Positions 1 to 7,275 are shown, counted from the stretch's first letter. The stretch is DNA of 27,256 nt from an uncultured Desulfobacterales bacterium (GCA_945787595.1 CALZJV010000072.1:1-27256), one strand, 5' to 3'. Numbers and translations are program-made. The notes: generated by a model not told the origin, from the letters alone.

Positions 1-1119
1 AATTCCGGCTAGGGCAACGACCAATGCAGCGACGTAAAAGGCCGGATTCAAGCTGAATGTTTCGATGATAAATCCGAGCAAAATCGGACTTAACAGGCCA
101 GCAGCCATTATGGCTGTGAAACGCAGACCCATGGCAAGACCGGACTGGTCGGGGTCCGTCAGGTCGGCGATCATCACCATTGACAGCGGCTGGGTCATGC
201 CGAACCCTAACCCGAAAAGCGATATCAGGATTGCGAATCCTGCCACTGAAACCACTGACGGCAACAATCCGACCGCAAATATGATAGCCAGCATGGACAC
301 TGCCAGGATCTTTTTACGATTAAATGTTTTCAGCAGTCTTCCGAATATCAGCCTGATGGACGTCGACATGATCGCAAAAACAGATATCAAAATCCCAACT
401 GTGAATTCCGTTAATCCTTCAGCACGCAGCAGGACCGGCAAAAATGAAGCTCGTAGATTGGCCGCAAAAATAATCGCAAATGTAAAAATGAGGATCATCA
501 ACACCTTTGGATCCAAAGCCAGCAATCCGGCCTGGCGGGCGTCTTGAACCGGATTGTATGATGATTTCGTAGAAATTGATTCTTTGGTATCTTTCAGCCC
601 CAACAAAATTAATCCGGCACTCGACAACGCCAGGACTACCCAAAAAGCGACCGGGTAATCAAAGCGACCAATCAGAACCCCGCCCAGGATTGGCCCAACG
701 CTGTGACCGGCCGCAGCGCCGAAACTAAGCCAACCGAATCCTTTCTCGCGCCGGGTAGCATCGGGCAGCCGTGAGATAAAAGCCTGGCTGGCAACCACAT
801 GCAGCAAAAAGGCAATGCCGGCTATCAATTGAGCGGTGATCAGCATTGAAATTGTGGCCATTTGGATCAAAATTGCGGCATTTAACATATTACAGAAGAC
901 ACCGAAGACGAGCAGTCGCTTGACACCAAACCGATCTACCAATCCGCCGAGGGGTATCGATAGAAACACTGCAACCAGGCTAAATGAGCCCACGATAATT
1001 CCAATAATCGTTGGGCCGGCGCCCATTTTTTCAGCCAGCAATGGGATGAACGGAAAGATAATGCCGTGCCGTATAAAGTGTAATGTCAGAGAGATCAGGA
1101 TTAGCCACATATTCATCAT
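1..1119 (-). CDS. MFS transporter, C-terminus beyond window
   Basis: A 373-codon frame runs without interruption off the left edge. The protein is highly hydrophobic, with about 11 visible membrane segments. The loop between segments 2 and 3 reads GGLVDRFGVKR, a good match to MFS motif A (GxxxDRxGxRR). A charged central loop (LKDTKESISTKS) separates the two halves. Family members are about 390-400 residues, so probably 20-30 residues are missing. ATG at 1119 is taken as start; ATG 1116 and ATG 1110 are in frame, and a TGA at 1141-1143 closes the frame upstream. No convincing ribosome-binding site is seen, and the start lies inside a duplicated segment. It follows the redox genes on the same strand. 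The substrate cannot be told from sequence. Confidence 0.9.
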   Translation of the reverse strand, partial: MMNMWLILISLTLHFIRHGIIFPFIPLLAEKMGAGPTIIGIIVGSFSLVAVFLSIPLGGLVDRFGVKRLLVFGVFCNMLNAAILIQMATISMLITAQLIAGIAFLLHVVASQAFISRLPDATRREKGFGWLSFGAAAGHSVGPILGGVLIGRFDYPVAFWVVLALSSAGLILLGLKDTKESISTKSSYNPVQDARQAGLLALDPKVLMILIFTFAIIFAANLRASFLPVLLRAEGLTEFTVGILISVFAIMSTSIRLIFGRLLKTFNRKKILAVSMLAIIFAVGLLPSVVSVAGFAILISLFGLGFGMTQPLSMVMIADLTDPDQSGLAMGLRFTAIMAAGLLSPILLGFIIETFSLNPAFYVAALVVALAGI

Positions 1120-1145
1120 CAACCCGAGGCAAGTAGTCGTTCAAA
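1041..1145. repeat. Direct repeat copy A (FeS gene end / MFS gene start junction)
   Basis: This stretch matches 1781-1885 at a constant offset of 740 bases. By hand count about 88 of 105 positions are identical and no gaps are needed. It covers the first ~25 codons of the intact MFS gene plus, upstream of it, a relic of the last codons of the membrane ferredoxin gene: YLNDYLP here against HLNSYLP at the true gene end. Confidence 0.85.
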
Positions 1146-1159
1146 TATCCGAAGCAATA

Positions 1160-1375
1160 GAACCATATGTTTGCCTTTTTCTCAACAAGTATATAAGGCG
1201 AATAATCAAAAATGATTTCATCAAAATTCGCGAAAAGACTCATAAGAAGTACAAAGACATCTTTGATGAGGCCGTATCCAAATTTTGGGACTGTTATCAT
1301 GCTGAAAAAAAATTGCATTCTCTCAGTGAATCCGCAGAAAAATCTAAAACCAAAACAATAGAAATCTTGACTTAA
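1160..1375 (+). pseudogene. Possible orphan 3' gene end (unknown protein)
   Basis: The plus frame ending with TAA at 1373-1375 has a protein-like, charged composition over its last ~65 codons (for example NDFIKIREKTHKKYKDIF and FWDCYHAEKKLHSL). It has no start codon or ribosome site of its own; further upstream the frame is only the antisense of the MFS gene. I read it as the 3' end of a foreign gene brought in with the segment between the direct repeats. I do not recognise the family, and it could be a chance open frame. Confidence 0.3.
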
Positions 1376-1396
1376 AACATGTAAATATAGTATTTT
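1367..1396 (+). promoter_or_regulatory. Possible sigma70 promoter for the 1480 gene
   Basis: TTGACT at 1367-1372 and TATTTT at 1391-1396 are separated by 18 bases, about 85 bases ahead of the start codon. The -35 is good and the -10 is weak. Confidence 0.3.
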
Positions 1397-1479
1397 TATG
1401 TATTTACAGTTTTATTTCTGCCAGAAGCGAACGACCAAGCTAACAGCTCAGACAGGTTAAAAAAAGGAGATATCAAGAA

Positions 1480-1734
1480 ATGGTAAAGCTTACAGACAAT
1501 AATCAATATGTGGTCGATGAGTGCACCGTCAAAATTGTAACCATTGATAGGACTCAAATTAAAGGGGTTGTTAATAAAAAAGGTCTCGAGAGGACTTCTG
1601 ATCTGTTTACAATAGACGATTCGCCTTTCATCATTGTTTATAAGGCAGTAGCAAAAGGCAATGAAAACAGAGTTTTCGCAGTTAATAAGAACCAGATCAT
1701 TTGGGCAGAGTTGGAAGATAATGGTGAATCATAG
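1480..1734 (+). CDS. Small conserved-looking protein of unknown function (84 aa)
   Basis: A strong ribosome site (AAAAAAGGAGAT) precedes the ATG by 9 bases, so the start is secure. The 84-residue protein has no signal peptide or membrane segment. Alternating hydrophobic residues (CTVKIVTIDRTQIKGVVN, then FIIVYKAV and RVFAVNKNQIIWAE) suggest a small all-beta barrel of SH3/LSm kind. The phrases GLERTSDLF and IIWAE resemble small deltaproteobacterial hypothetical proteins, but I cannot name the family firmly. It is the only complete gene in the segment between the two 105-bp repeats and is transcribed against its neighbours, which fits arrival by insertion. Confidence 0.75.
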   Translation: MVKLTDNNQYVVDECTVKIVTIDRTQIKGVVNKKGLERTSDLFTIDDSPFIIVYKAVAKGNENRVFAVNKNQIIWAELEDNGES

Positions 1735-1774
1735 TGGTGGATCAAGTCCAGCTGAAGTTTGAAAAATTCAAGCT

Positions 1775-1863
1775 CCAACAATGAGATGAACCGAAATATA
1801 ATGCCGTGTCGTATACAGTGTAAGGTAAGGGAGATCAGGATTAGCCACATGGTCATCATCAAC
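1775..1863 (-). pseudogene. Relic of MFS transporter N-terminus
   Basis: The minus strand just after the stop of the membrane ferredoxin gene reads TMWLILISLTLHCIRHGIIF, nearly the same as the first residues of the intact transporter at 1119 (NMWLILISLTLHFIRHGIIF). Homology stops after about 27 codons, and the frame then continues as antisense of the 1480 gene. This is the MFS part of repeat copy B. Confidence 0.8.
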
Positions 1864-1885
1864 CTAAGGCAGGTAGGAATTCAAG
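1781..1885. repeat. Direct repeat copy B (FeS gene end / MFS gene start junction)
   Basis: Partner of 1041-1145 at an offset of 740 bases, about 84% identical by hand count. It contains the true 3' end of the membrane ferredoxin gene (stop at 1864-1866) followed by the relic MFS start. Confidence 0.85.
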
Positions 1886-2790
1886 TGTCGTCTGTCTTTG
1901 TATGATTTTACCATGGCATAAATTTTTATTCCCCAATTTCTAAGATATTTCAAATAGATGTGGATAAGTAGCAATATATCCGTCAGGAATGCAATCGTCA
2001 TATGCAGCAATTTGACATTTATATAAAAAGATGTGTGTTCTAACTTAAATCCCAACAATAGGAATAATCCTGTCACGATCATTGAGGGTATCATTAGGGT
2101 GATAAATACATACCATGCTTTTTGGCCGGTGTTAAATTCACCCCTATAGGGCATGGGATTTTTCCGTGATTCTTTAATATGACGAATAAGCATCTTGATC
2201 CAGAGCCCGTCAATTCTTTTCCAGAGAAATACTTTTTTTAACCAGCGTACAAAATGATTTCTGTCGAGCATAAAATAAAGGAAAGGTAAGGCCCCTAGAA
2301 TCACGCCGGTTACTCGATGGGTAAAATCGAGTACAAATATCTCAGCAGAAGGCAAGATGTATCTGTAGTGTGCCAGGGCCATGCCGCTGAGTGCCAATAG
2401 GACGATTGATACCGCCACCAGGATATGGATGATTTTTTCACCTCTTCTGAAACTGGCAGCGTATTCTTTCATCGGTTTGTCGACCTGAGGGCATGACTGT
2501 ATACAGCGGTAACATCTGCGGCACTCCAAACCAACCATATGCTCCAACGCCATTGACGTTCGCTGATTCGGCAGATATATGAAACCGTGCTCTTCGGTCA
2601 CTACAGGGCATGCATCCACACAGTTGCCACAGGACAGACAGGCCTTGTCCCCAATCACCGTTTCGTATGCAATCAGGCGGTTATTATCATTCATTCCGTC
2701 GGAAAGTAATCGCATGCGAGCGACAGGACATAGTATTTCGTCTAATATATAATCGGTCAAGTAATTCTTCGGCTGACTGCCGGCCTTCAT
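1864..2790 (-). CDS. Dicluster ferredoxin fused to FdnI-type membrane cytochrome b
   Basis: The start is ATG 2790, preceded by AAAGGAGC; a longer frame to 2886 only adds translated filler. The 308-residue protein has two 4Fe-4S motifs, C51-C54-C57-C61P and C90-C93-C96-C100P. Four membrane segments follow (about 121-141, 155-175, 215-237 and 251-270). His122, His158, His253 and His267 lie in the membrane part. The 14-residue His253-His267 spacing matches the haem ligand pair of formate dehydrogenase gamma subunit FdnI, so two b haems are likely. Inferred role: passing electrons between the cytoplasmic Fe-S protein at 3104 and the quinone pool. It is third in a leftward cluster after a flavoprotein remnant and the 2Fe-2S protein. 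Its 3' end is duplicated at 1120-1145. Confidence 0.85.
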   Translation of the reverse strand: MKAGSQPKNYLTDYILDEILCPVARMRLLSDGMNDNNRLIAYETVIGDKACLSCGNCVDACPVVTEEHGFIYLPNQRTSMALEHMVGLECRRCYRCIQSCPQVDKPMKEYAASFRRGEKIIHILVAVSIVLLALSGMALAHYRYILPSAEIFVLDFTHRVTGVILGALPFLYFMLDRNHFVRWLKKVFLWKRIDGLWIKMLIRHIKESRKNPMPYRGEFNTGQKAWYVFITLMIPSMIVTGLFLLLGFKLEHTSFYINVKLLHMTIAFLTDILLLIHIYLKYLRNWGIKIYAMVKSYKDRRHLNSYLP

Positions 2791-2830
2791 AAAAGTGCTC
2801 CTTTTACTTACACCTAATCCGGACGGGCCG

Positions 2831-2865
2831 GAAATGGAAGATTGAAGATTGCAAATTGAATATTT
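2831..2865. repeat. 7-base periodic filler tract
   Basis: Five consecutive heptamers can be read here: GAAATGG, AAGATTG, AAGATTG, CAAATTG, AATATTT. Next to it on the minus strand is GGAGCGCAGCGACATCC, a word also found beside the tract at 22506-22660. It would add spurious residues to the gene at 2790 if the start were called at 2886. Confidence 0.6.
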
Positions 2866-2925
2866 TTGGATGTCGCTGCGCTCCATCCTTTTTTTAAATT
2901 CGAGAGAATACCCTTAAATATTTAA

Positions 2926-2960
2926 GATCCGCCTCTCTACCTGCTGTAAGCTGGCGGATC
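2926..2960. terminator. Stem-loop downstream of the 2Fe-2S protein gene
   Basis: GATCCGCC (2926-2933) and GGCGGATC (2953-2960) form a perfect 8-bp stem around a 19-base loop. It lies between the leftward genes at 3104 and 2790. There is no clear T-run, so it may be an mRNA-stabilising hairpin rather than a terminator. Confidence 0.35.
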
Positions 2961-3049
2961 CGGTTTCGGTATTTCAACCCTGCGATAACCTAAGGGCTCA
3001 CTCAAAAATAACTTCACATTTTATACGCCGATGCATCCCGCCTGGCTGC

Positions 3050-3096
3050 GTTGCGAAAGCTCGGAATATCCAGATATTCCTGCGTTTTTGGGCAAC
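3050..3096. repeat. REP-like imperfect palindrome
   Basis: The centre GGAATATC-CA-GATATTCC (3063-3080) is perfectly palindromic, and GTTGC (3050-3054) pairs with GCAAC (3092-3096) at the outer ends with mismatches between. The whole would fold as one long imperfect hairpin. It sits just after the 3' end of the 3104 gene. The style resembles dispersed intergenic palindromes rather than a terminator. Confidence 0.5.
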
Positions 3097-3103
3097 TAGG
3101 ATT

Positions 3104-3802
3104 TCAGACTGAAGCACCCTTGGTGGCCTGCAATTCTTGATACCTCTTCTCAATCTCGCCCTTTTCAGTATTCTTTAAAGCTTGGATTTCTTTTTGATAT
3201 TTGCCGGCCTTGATTTCTGCCAGTCGCTCAGCCAGCTGAGCAGGCGGTTGAATCAGATGTCGGCCCACCATTCTACGAATCAGCAGGGCAATGTTAAATG
3301 GCGCCAATTCAGCCGGGCAGCGCGCGGCACACAATCCGCAGGCGACACATTCTATGGAGAGTTCGACAACTCTGTGATAATCTCCGCTGATGGCAGCTGA
3401 GATGTAGTTCATGACTTCCAGATCCATCGGGCAGGATTTGGTGCAGGTGTTGCAGCCCATACACCGCAGTAGTTCCGGATAAAGTTTGAGGATGTTGCGA
3501 TCATCGGGAATGGCCTTGCCAATATCATAGAGGGCCTTGTTGGCCGGAAAAAACGGCAGCTGGAGAACGTAAATATCCGGCTGGACGACTGTCTGGCAAG
3601 CCAGTCCGACCTGTAGCCGGTATTCGCCTTTTTTACGGTAAATGGTTGCGCAGGCACCACAGACGCCACCGCGACAACCGCACCCGCGTGTCAGTCGGTA
3701 GCCGGCATATTCCAGGGCTTTCATGATCGTCAACCCCCGGGGCACCGCGTATATTTTACCCATCACATTGACGGGTGTCAGCGTTATGAAATTGTTTTGC
3801 AT
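3104..3802 (-). CDS. 2Fe-2S plus two 4Fe-4S protein, fumarate reductase FrdB/HdrC-like
   Basis: The 232-residue soluble protein begins with a plant-type 2Fe-2S domain: CGCRGGVCGAC at 41-51 with the last ligand probably C69. Two 4Fe-4S motifs follow, CMGCNTCTKSCP (114-125) and CVACGLCAARCP (152-163). The C-terminus (about 190-232) is charged and helical. This arrangement is that of the iron-sulfur subunit of succinate/fumarate-type reductases, with HdrC-like dicluster spacing. AGGA lies 7 bases ahead of ATG 3802. The gene starts 11 bases after the flavoprotein remnant, and the membrane ferredoxin-cytochrome lies downstream, so it would bridge flavin and haem. With the flavoprotein broken, its present partner is unclear. 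Confidence 0.85.
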   Translation of the reverse strand: MQNNFITLTPVNVMGKIYAVPRGLTIMKALEYAGYRLTRGCGCRGGVCGACATIYRKKGEYRLQVGLACQTVVQPDIYVLQLPFFPANKALYDIGKAIPDDRNILKLYPELLRCMGCNTCTKSCPMDLEVMNYISAAISGDYHRVVELSIECVACGLCAARCPAELAPFNIALLIRRMVGRHLIQPPAQLAERLAEIKAGKYQKEIQALKNTEKGEIEKRYQELQATKGASV

Positions 3803-3813
3803 GGCTGATCCTG

Positions 3814-4188
3814 CTAATTTCTCTTTATGTGCTTTATTTTAGTCAGAGCCTTTTCAAACCGGTATTCCGGGAGAATTAACGGCGATACTTTACCTGTTGT
3901 CAGATGTTCTTCTTCTAAGTTGGCATTATATGATTGAATGTGCTGCAGGGATAATTGGCCATGTTTAACTTGGCGACTCCTCTCGGCGGCATGGCGATCC
4001 GCCCGGCGGCCAAAAACAAATATATGCTGTAACGAATTCGATCCCAGACGGTTATGGCCATGAATGCCGCCTGTTGCCTCTCCCGCCAGTAAAACCTTCG
4101 CGCCATGGTCGGCTGCGATCAGTGCTACTGATTGCTGCATTTCATCGGGATAGGGTATGACGGCTACTCCAGCAAATGTCATAGACAT
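3814..4188 (-). pseudogene. Truncated fumarate reductase/SdhA-type flavoprotein
   Basis: Residues around 35-60 read AGEATGGIHGHNRLGSNSL followed by FVFGRRAD. This is the C-terminal FAD-contact signature of the SdhA/FrdA/aspartate oxidase family (AGExxGGxHGANRLGGNSL). A normal flavoprotein subunit is 500-600 residues; only 124 codons remain. Ahead of the signature, VALIAADHGAKVLLA resembles the first strand-helix-strand of an FAD Rossmann fold but lacks GxGxxG, so an internal deletion joining both ends is possible. No flavoprotein sequence is seen at 4189-4893. It is first in the leftward redox cluster. A functional mini-protein is unlikely but not excluded. Confidence 0.7.
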
Positions 4189-4486
4189 TCATTCCGGCCA
4201 TCTAAAGCCAGGCTAAAAAAATATGGTTATATATACTAAAAGTGATCGCTTCTGGGTTCTGGGTTCAAAGGTTATAAGATGCTGATGTCCATAGTTTTAT
4301 ATTCTATGGTTTGGATTGGCCTCTTTCACCGATTGGGTGACACATGGAATTCGACCCGATTGACGCGTCATACTATTGTTAAAGACTAGTTAGGACACTT
4401 TAACCGGGAACCGTGAACGTTGAACCGCTCAACATTGTATATATACAAGCATGCCAATTTTTCTGTCAACTGAATTTAATTAAGAA

Positions 4487-4530
4487 AATGAACTAAAATG
4501 AGCTAAAAATGTGGAATTCTGTCAATTTTA
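4487..4530 (+). repeat. Dispersed repeat, copy inverted relative to 11781-11825
   Basis: From AATGAACTAAAAT through GTGGAATTCTGTCA this matches the reverse complement of 11781-11825 (AATGAACTAAAAT ... GTGGAATCCTATCA). The other copy has a few extra bases in the middle. The two copies bracket the importer/RraA/M29 genes. Confidence 0.6.
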
Positions 4531-4783
4531 TAAAAAATGATAGAGCGTAGCGTTTCCATAATTTTAGGCATTTTAGTCACTTTAGGTCACTTTAGGTATT
4601 CATTTATTTTTCAATATCCGCCTGTTATAACAAGGGGCTGAAGTATAAGCAAATATGACAAAGCAGAGTTTGATAGTTTTTTGGTGGTTGGAATTTTCAT
4701 AATTTTAATAAACGAGCAACTCTTTTTATCCCAAGCAATTAACTGTTTAAATGACGTGGCTTTAGGAATGACCTAAGTTTCTG

Positions 4784-4817
4784 TTGACAGGCAGATTTGG
4801 GCGGTTGTATGTATAAC
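4784..4817 (+). promoter_or_regulatory. Weak candidate promoter of the importer operon
   Basis: A perfect -35 TTGACA lies at 4784-4789. The -10 is uncertain: TATGTA at 4808 has an 18-base spacer but poor sequence, and TATAAC at 4812 has good sequence but a 22-base spacer. A small inverted repeat TTAGG/CCTAA (4762-4776) lies just upstream. Confidence 0.3.
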
Positions 4818-4893
4818 CGGATCATTTGTAGCGACTAGGGTTTGGAGGATTCTTATCCAATTTTTTATCGGAAGGCTTAAAAAGGGGGATAAA

Positions 4894-5898
4894 ATGAGAA
4901 AACATGCTTTATTTTTGGTAATCGTGATCCTGGCAACCTGCATGGTTGTACCGGGGGTTTTTGCGGAAGGCAAGGTTGTGGTATACAGCACCAACCAGCA
5001 GGCCCAAAACGACATGATGGCAACCGAATTTGAAAAAGCCACCGGAATTAAATGTGAAATGGTTCGGGCCGGTTCCGGCATTGTGCTCAAACGCATTCAG
5101 GCCGAAAAAGATCGTCCCCTCGGCGATGTTGCCCTGGGGCTATCGAAAATCCTCTTGAACGGCAACCTGGATCTCTGGCAAGCCCACAAAATTAAAGATT
5201 GGGATGTCTACCCGGCTGAATTTAAAGATCCCAACGGCCTGTGGACCGGCCAGATGGTGCATGTCATGGTCTTTATTTACAATACCACGCAGGTTACGGC
5301 TGCCGAAGCACCCAAGAAATGGGGGGATTTTCTGGATCCCAAATGGCAGGACCGGGTGGCATTTTGCAACCCCAACAATTCAGGCTCAGCCTATACCCAA
5401 TTGACGGTGATGCTGGATCTCTGGGGTGGTGGTGATGCGGCCTGGCAGAAAGTTGAAACGCTGCTGAAACATGCCAAGGTTACCCAGCAATCCTCCCTGG
5501 TGTATAAGGGGGTTGCTTCCGGTGAGTTTCCTTCCGGCATCACCATGGAGTATGCGGGATACCGTTATAAAAAAGGCGGCGCACCGGTTGAAGTCGTTTA
5601 TCCTGGTGACGGCACGGTCGCTTACACCGAAGGCGCAGCAATTATTAAAGACTGCAAAAATCTGGAAAATGCTAAAAAGTTTATGGATTGGGCTTCCAGT
5701 CTGGAAGCACGTGAGAAGATCGTCTCAGAATTCATGCGACGACCGGCACGAACGGATATCGATTTTAATGCTCTGGTGCCGGGGATGGTTCCATTGTCTC
5801 AGGTCAACCAAATAAAAAATTACGACCAGGCCCGTTGGACGGATGAAAGACCCGAGGCATTGAAAAAAGTAAAAGACATTCTGCTGCGGGTTAAGTAA
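4894..5898 (+). CDS. ABC transporter periplasmic binding protein, FbpA/AfuA-like
   Basis: The protein is 334 residues. It starts with a Sec signal peptide (MRKHALFLVIVILATC...) and a likely cleavage after VFA at residue 24. The mature part begins with KVVVYSTNQQ and has the layout of type-1 extracellular solute-binding proteins of the iron/2-aminoethylphosphonate/small-anion group. RAGSGIVLKRIQAEKDRPLG and VAFCNPNNSGSAYTQL are family-like ligand-loop regions. The ribosome site is AAAGGGGG. The ATPase and fused permease follow, with a 285-base gap containing a REP-like inverted repeat, so the binding protein may be made in excess of the membrane parts. The ligand is not determined; ferric iron is only one option and the catabolic neighbours argue for an organic anion. 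Confidence 0.9.
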   Translation: MRKHALFLVIVILATCMVVPGVFAEGKVVVYSTNQQAQNDMMATEFEKATGIKCEMVRAGSGIVLKRIQAEKDRPLGDVALGLSKILLNGNLDLWQAHKIKDWDVYPAEFKDPNGLWTGQMVHVMVFIYNTTQVTAAEAPKKWGDFLDPKWQDRVAFCNPNNSGSAYTQLTVMLDLWGGGDAAWQKVETLLKHAKVTQQSSLVYKGVASGEFPSGITMEYAGYRYKKGGAPVEVVYPGDGTVAYTEGAAIIKDCKNLENAKKFMDWASSLEAREKIVSEFMRRPARTDIDFNALVPGMVPLSQVNQIKNYDQARWTDERPEALKKVKDILLRVK

Positions 5899-5957
5899 TT
5901 CGATCTAAGAACAGCGAGGGGAGGAAAATCTACAATACTGATGAATTAAGGTATATA

Positions 5958-6039
5958 CTCTGTGGGAGCGGCTTCCAGCCGCGATTAGAGTCTCATGCTA
6001 GCCCGGTGCTCATCGCGGCTGGAAGCCGCTCCCACAGAG
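5958..6039. repeat. Perfect 28-bp inverted repeat (REP-like doublet)
   Basis: The left arm 5958-5985 (CTCTGTGGGAGCGGCTTCC...) is exactly the reverse complement of the right arm 6012-6039, with a 26-base loop. Each arm carries the GTGGGAGCGGCTTCCAGCCGCGAT core, typical of REP sequences mobilised by RAYT/TnpA-REP transposases in other proteobacteria. It sits inside the importer operon between the binding protein and ATPase genes, where REP hairpins are known to protect upstream mRNA (the malE-malF case). Confidence 0.9.
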
Positions 6040-6183
6040 GTAACCACATGGCGCAGCAGAAATTGCATATTTTAAAGTTAAGTCACCAACATTTAGAATA
6101 ATCTCTCCCCCGTTAGTCAGACACTGGACCAACCAACAGATTTTTCCCAACCCACCCTAAGGCAATCAAGGGAGTTATCTTAC

Positions 6184-7275
6184 ATGCCCGGAATTTCGAT
6201 CAGGAATGTTATCAAACGCTTCGGCGATCTGGTAGCAGCCAACGACATTAACCTGGAAATCGAAAAAGGGGAGTTCTTTACGCTGCTTGGCCCTAGCGGT
6301 TGCGGCAAGACCACCCTGCTGCGCTGCATAGCCGGTTTTCTGGACCCCGAAAATGGACAAATTTTTTTCGGCGAGCGACGTGTTGACGGAATTCCGACCC
6401 ACCAACGCGGGGTGGGCATGGTTTTTCAAAACTACGCGGTCTTCCCCCATCTGTCGGTTGAGGATAATGTCAAATACGGGCTCAAAGCCCGCAAGGTGTC
6501 TGCCAGGGAGCAGGAAGATCGTGCCTGCCAGGCGATCTCCCTGGTTCAACTCGAGGGCCTCGAGAAGCGTCTGCCGAATCAACTTTCAGGCGGTCAATTG
6601 CAGCGGGTCGCCATCGCCCGTGCCCTCGTGATCGAACCCGAGGTTCTCCTGATGGACGAACCGCTGAGCAACCTGGATGCCAAACTTAGAGTTGAAATGC
6701 GCGGCGAGATCCGCATGCTCCAGCAAAAAATGGGGATTACCACCATTTATGTTACCCACGACCAGGAGGAGGCTCTGTCGATCTCCGACCGCATTGCAGT
6801 CATGGAGTACGGCGTCGTGCGGCAGATCGGCAAACCCTGGGAAATATATGTTCGACCGGAAGACACTTTCGTTGCCGGCTTCATCGGTACTACCAATATG
6901 ATCGATTGCGAGTTGACGGCCGATGAGGCAGATCGGCTGGTCGCCAGAAGCGGGCAGGTCACCTTCGGCCTGGTCCAATCCGATGGCCTGGTGCAAGGGG
7001 CAAAACTTCAATTAGCCATCCGCCCCGAAGCAATTACCATCCATGATATGGATGAACCCATCCCTGACGGTCACTGGTCATTGGAAGGGGAAATTGTCCG
7101 TTTCGAATATCTGGGCAGCATGATCAAATATGAAGTGGGTTTTTCGGGAGTTGTCACCCTTCTCGTCAGCAGTTACGATGCCGAGCCGGATAAGATAAAG
7201 ACCGTCGGTCAGCGGGTAAAAATGTCTTATCCGATTGAGCGCGCCAAGATCTTTCGAAAGGATAAGCCTCAGTGA
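6184..7275 (+). CDS. ABC transporter ATP-binding protein, PotA/FbpC family
   Basis: All nucleotide-binding motifs are present in this 363-residue protein: Walker A GPSGCGKTT (36-44), Q-loop Q82, signature LSGGQLQR (134-141), Walker B VLLMDEP (154-160), D-loop SNLD and the switch histidine in THDQEEAL (about 202). Residues ~235-360 form the TOBE-type regulatory domain of the CUT/MOI (PotA, FbpC, MalK) class. AAGGGAG lies 10 bases before the ATG. The stop overlaps the permease start by 4 bases (GTGA), so the two are translationally coupled. It energises uptake with the 4894 and 7272 products. Confidence 0.95.
   Translation: MPGISIRNVIKRFGDLVAANDINLEIEKGEFFTLLGPSGCGKTTLLRCIAGFLDPENGQIFFGERRVDGIPTHQRGVGMVFQNYAVFPHLSVEDNVKYGLKARKVSAREQEDRACQAISLVQLEGLEKRLPNQLSGGQLQRVAIARALVIEPEVLLMDEPLSNLDAKLRVEMRGEIRMLQQKMGITTIYVTHDQEEALSISDRIAVMEYGVVRQIGKPWEIYVRPEDTFVAGFIGTTNMIDCELTADEADRLVARSGQVTFGLVQSDGLVQGAKLQLAIRPEAITIHDMDEPIPDGHWSLEGEIVRFEYLGSMIKYEVGFSGVVTLLVSSYDAEPDKIKTVGQRVKMSYPIERAKIFRKDKPQ

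Larger units (their letters stand above)
4189..4893. other. 705-bp AT-rich intergenic region
   Basis: No gene is supported here. It contains filler-like strings (tgggttctgggttc; gaaccgtgaacgttgaacc), tandem CACTTTAGGT words near 4570-4600, one arm of a dispersed repeat (4487-4530) and the word AGAGCGTAGCG (4542-4552), shared in form with fillers at 2870 and 22581. The last ~110 bases hold a possible promoter and the ribosome site AAAGGGGG of the next gene. Confidence 0.6.

Noticed and set aside
65..547. 160-codon plus-strand open frame
   Set aside because: It is antisense to the continuous MFS transporter frame, with no ribosome site and non-protein-like composition.
1031..1318. 95-codon minus-strand open frame
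   Set aside because: It overlaps the MFS start in another frame. Only its YLNDYLP part is meaningful, as a relic of the duplicated ferredoxin gene end.
2791..2886. N-terminal extension of the ferredoxin-cytochrome gene
   Set aside because: It translates heptamer filler, and the AAAGGAG site clearly serves ATG 2790.
4306..4389. Short plus frame WIGLFHRLGDTWNSTRLTRH
   Set aside because: Too short, no ribosome site, no recognised family.
4760..4777. TTAGG-aatga-CCTAA as an operator
   Set aside because: Only five base pairs in AT-rich DNA and no match to a known operator such as FNR; only mentioned with the promoter.
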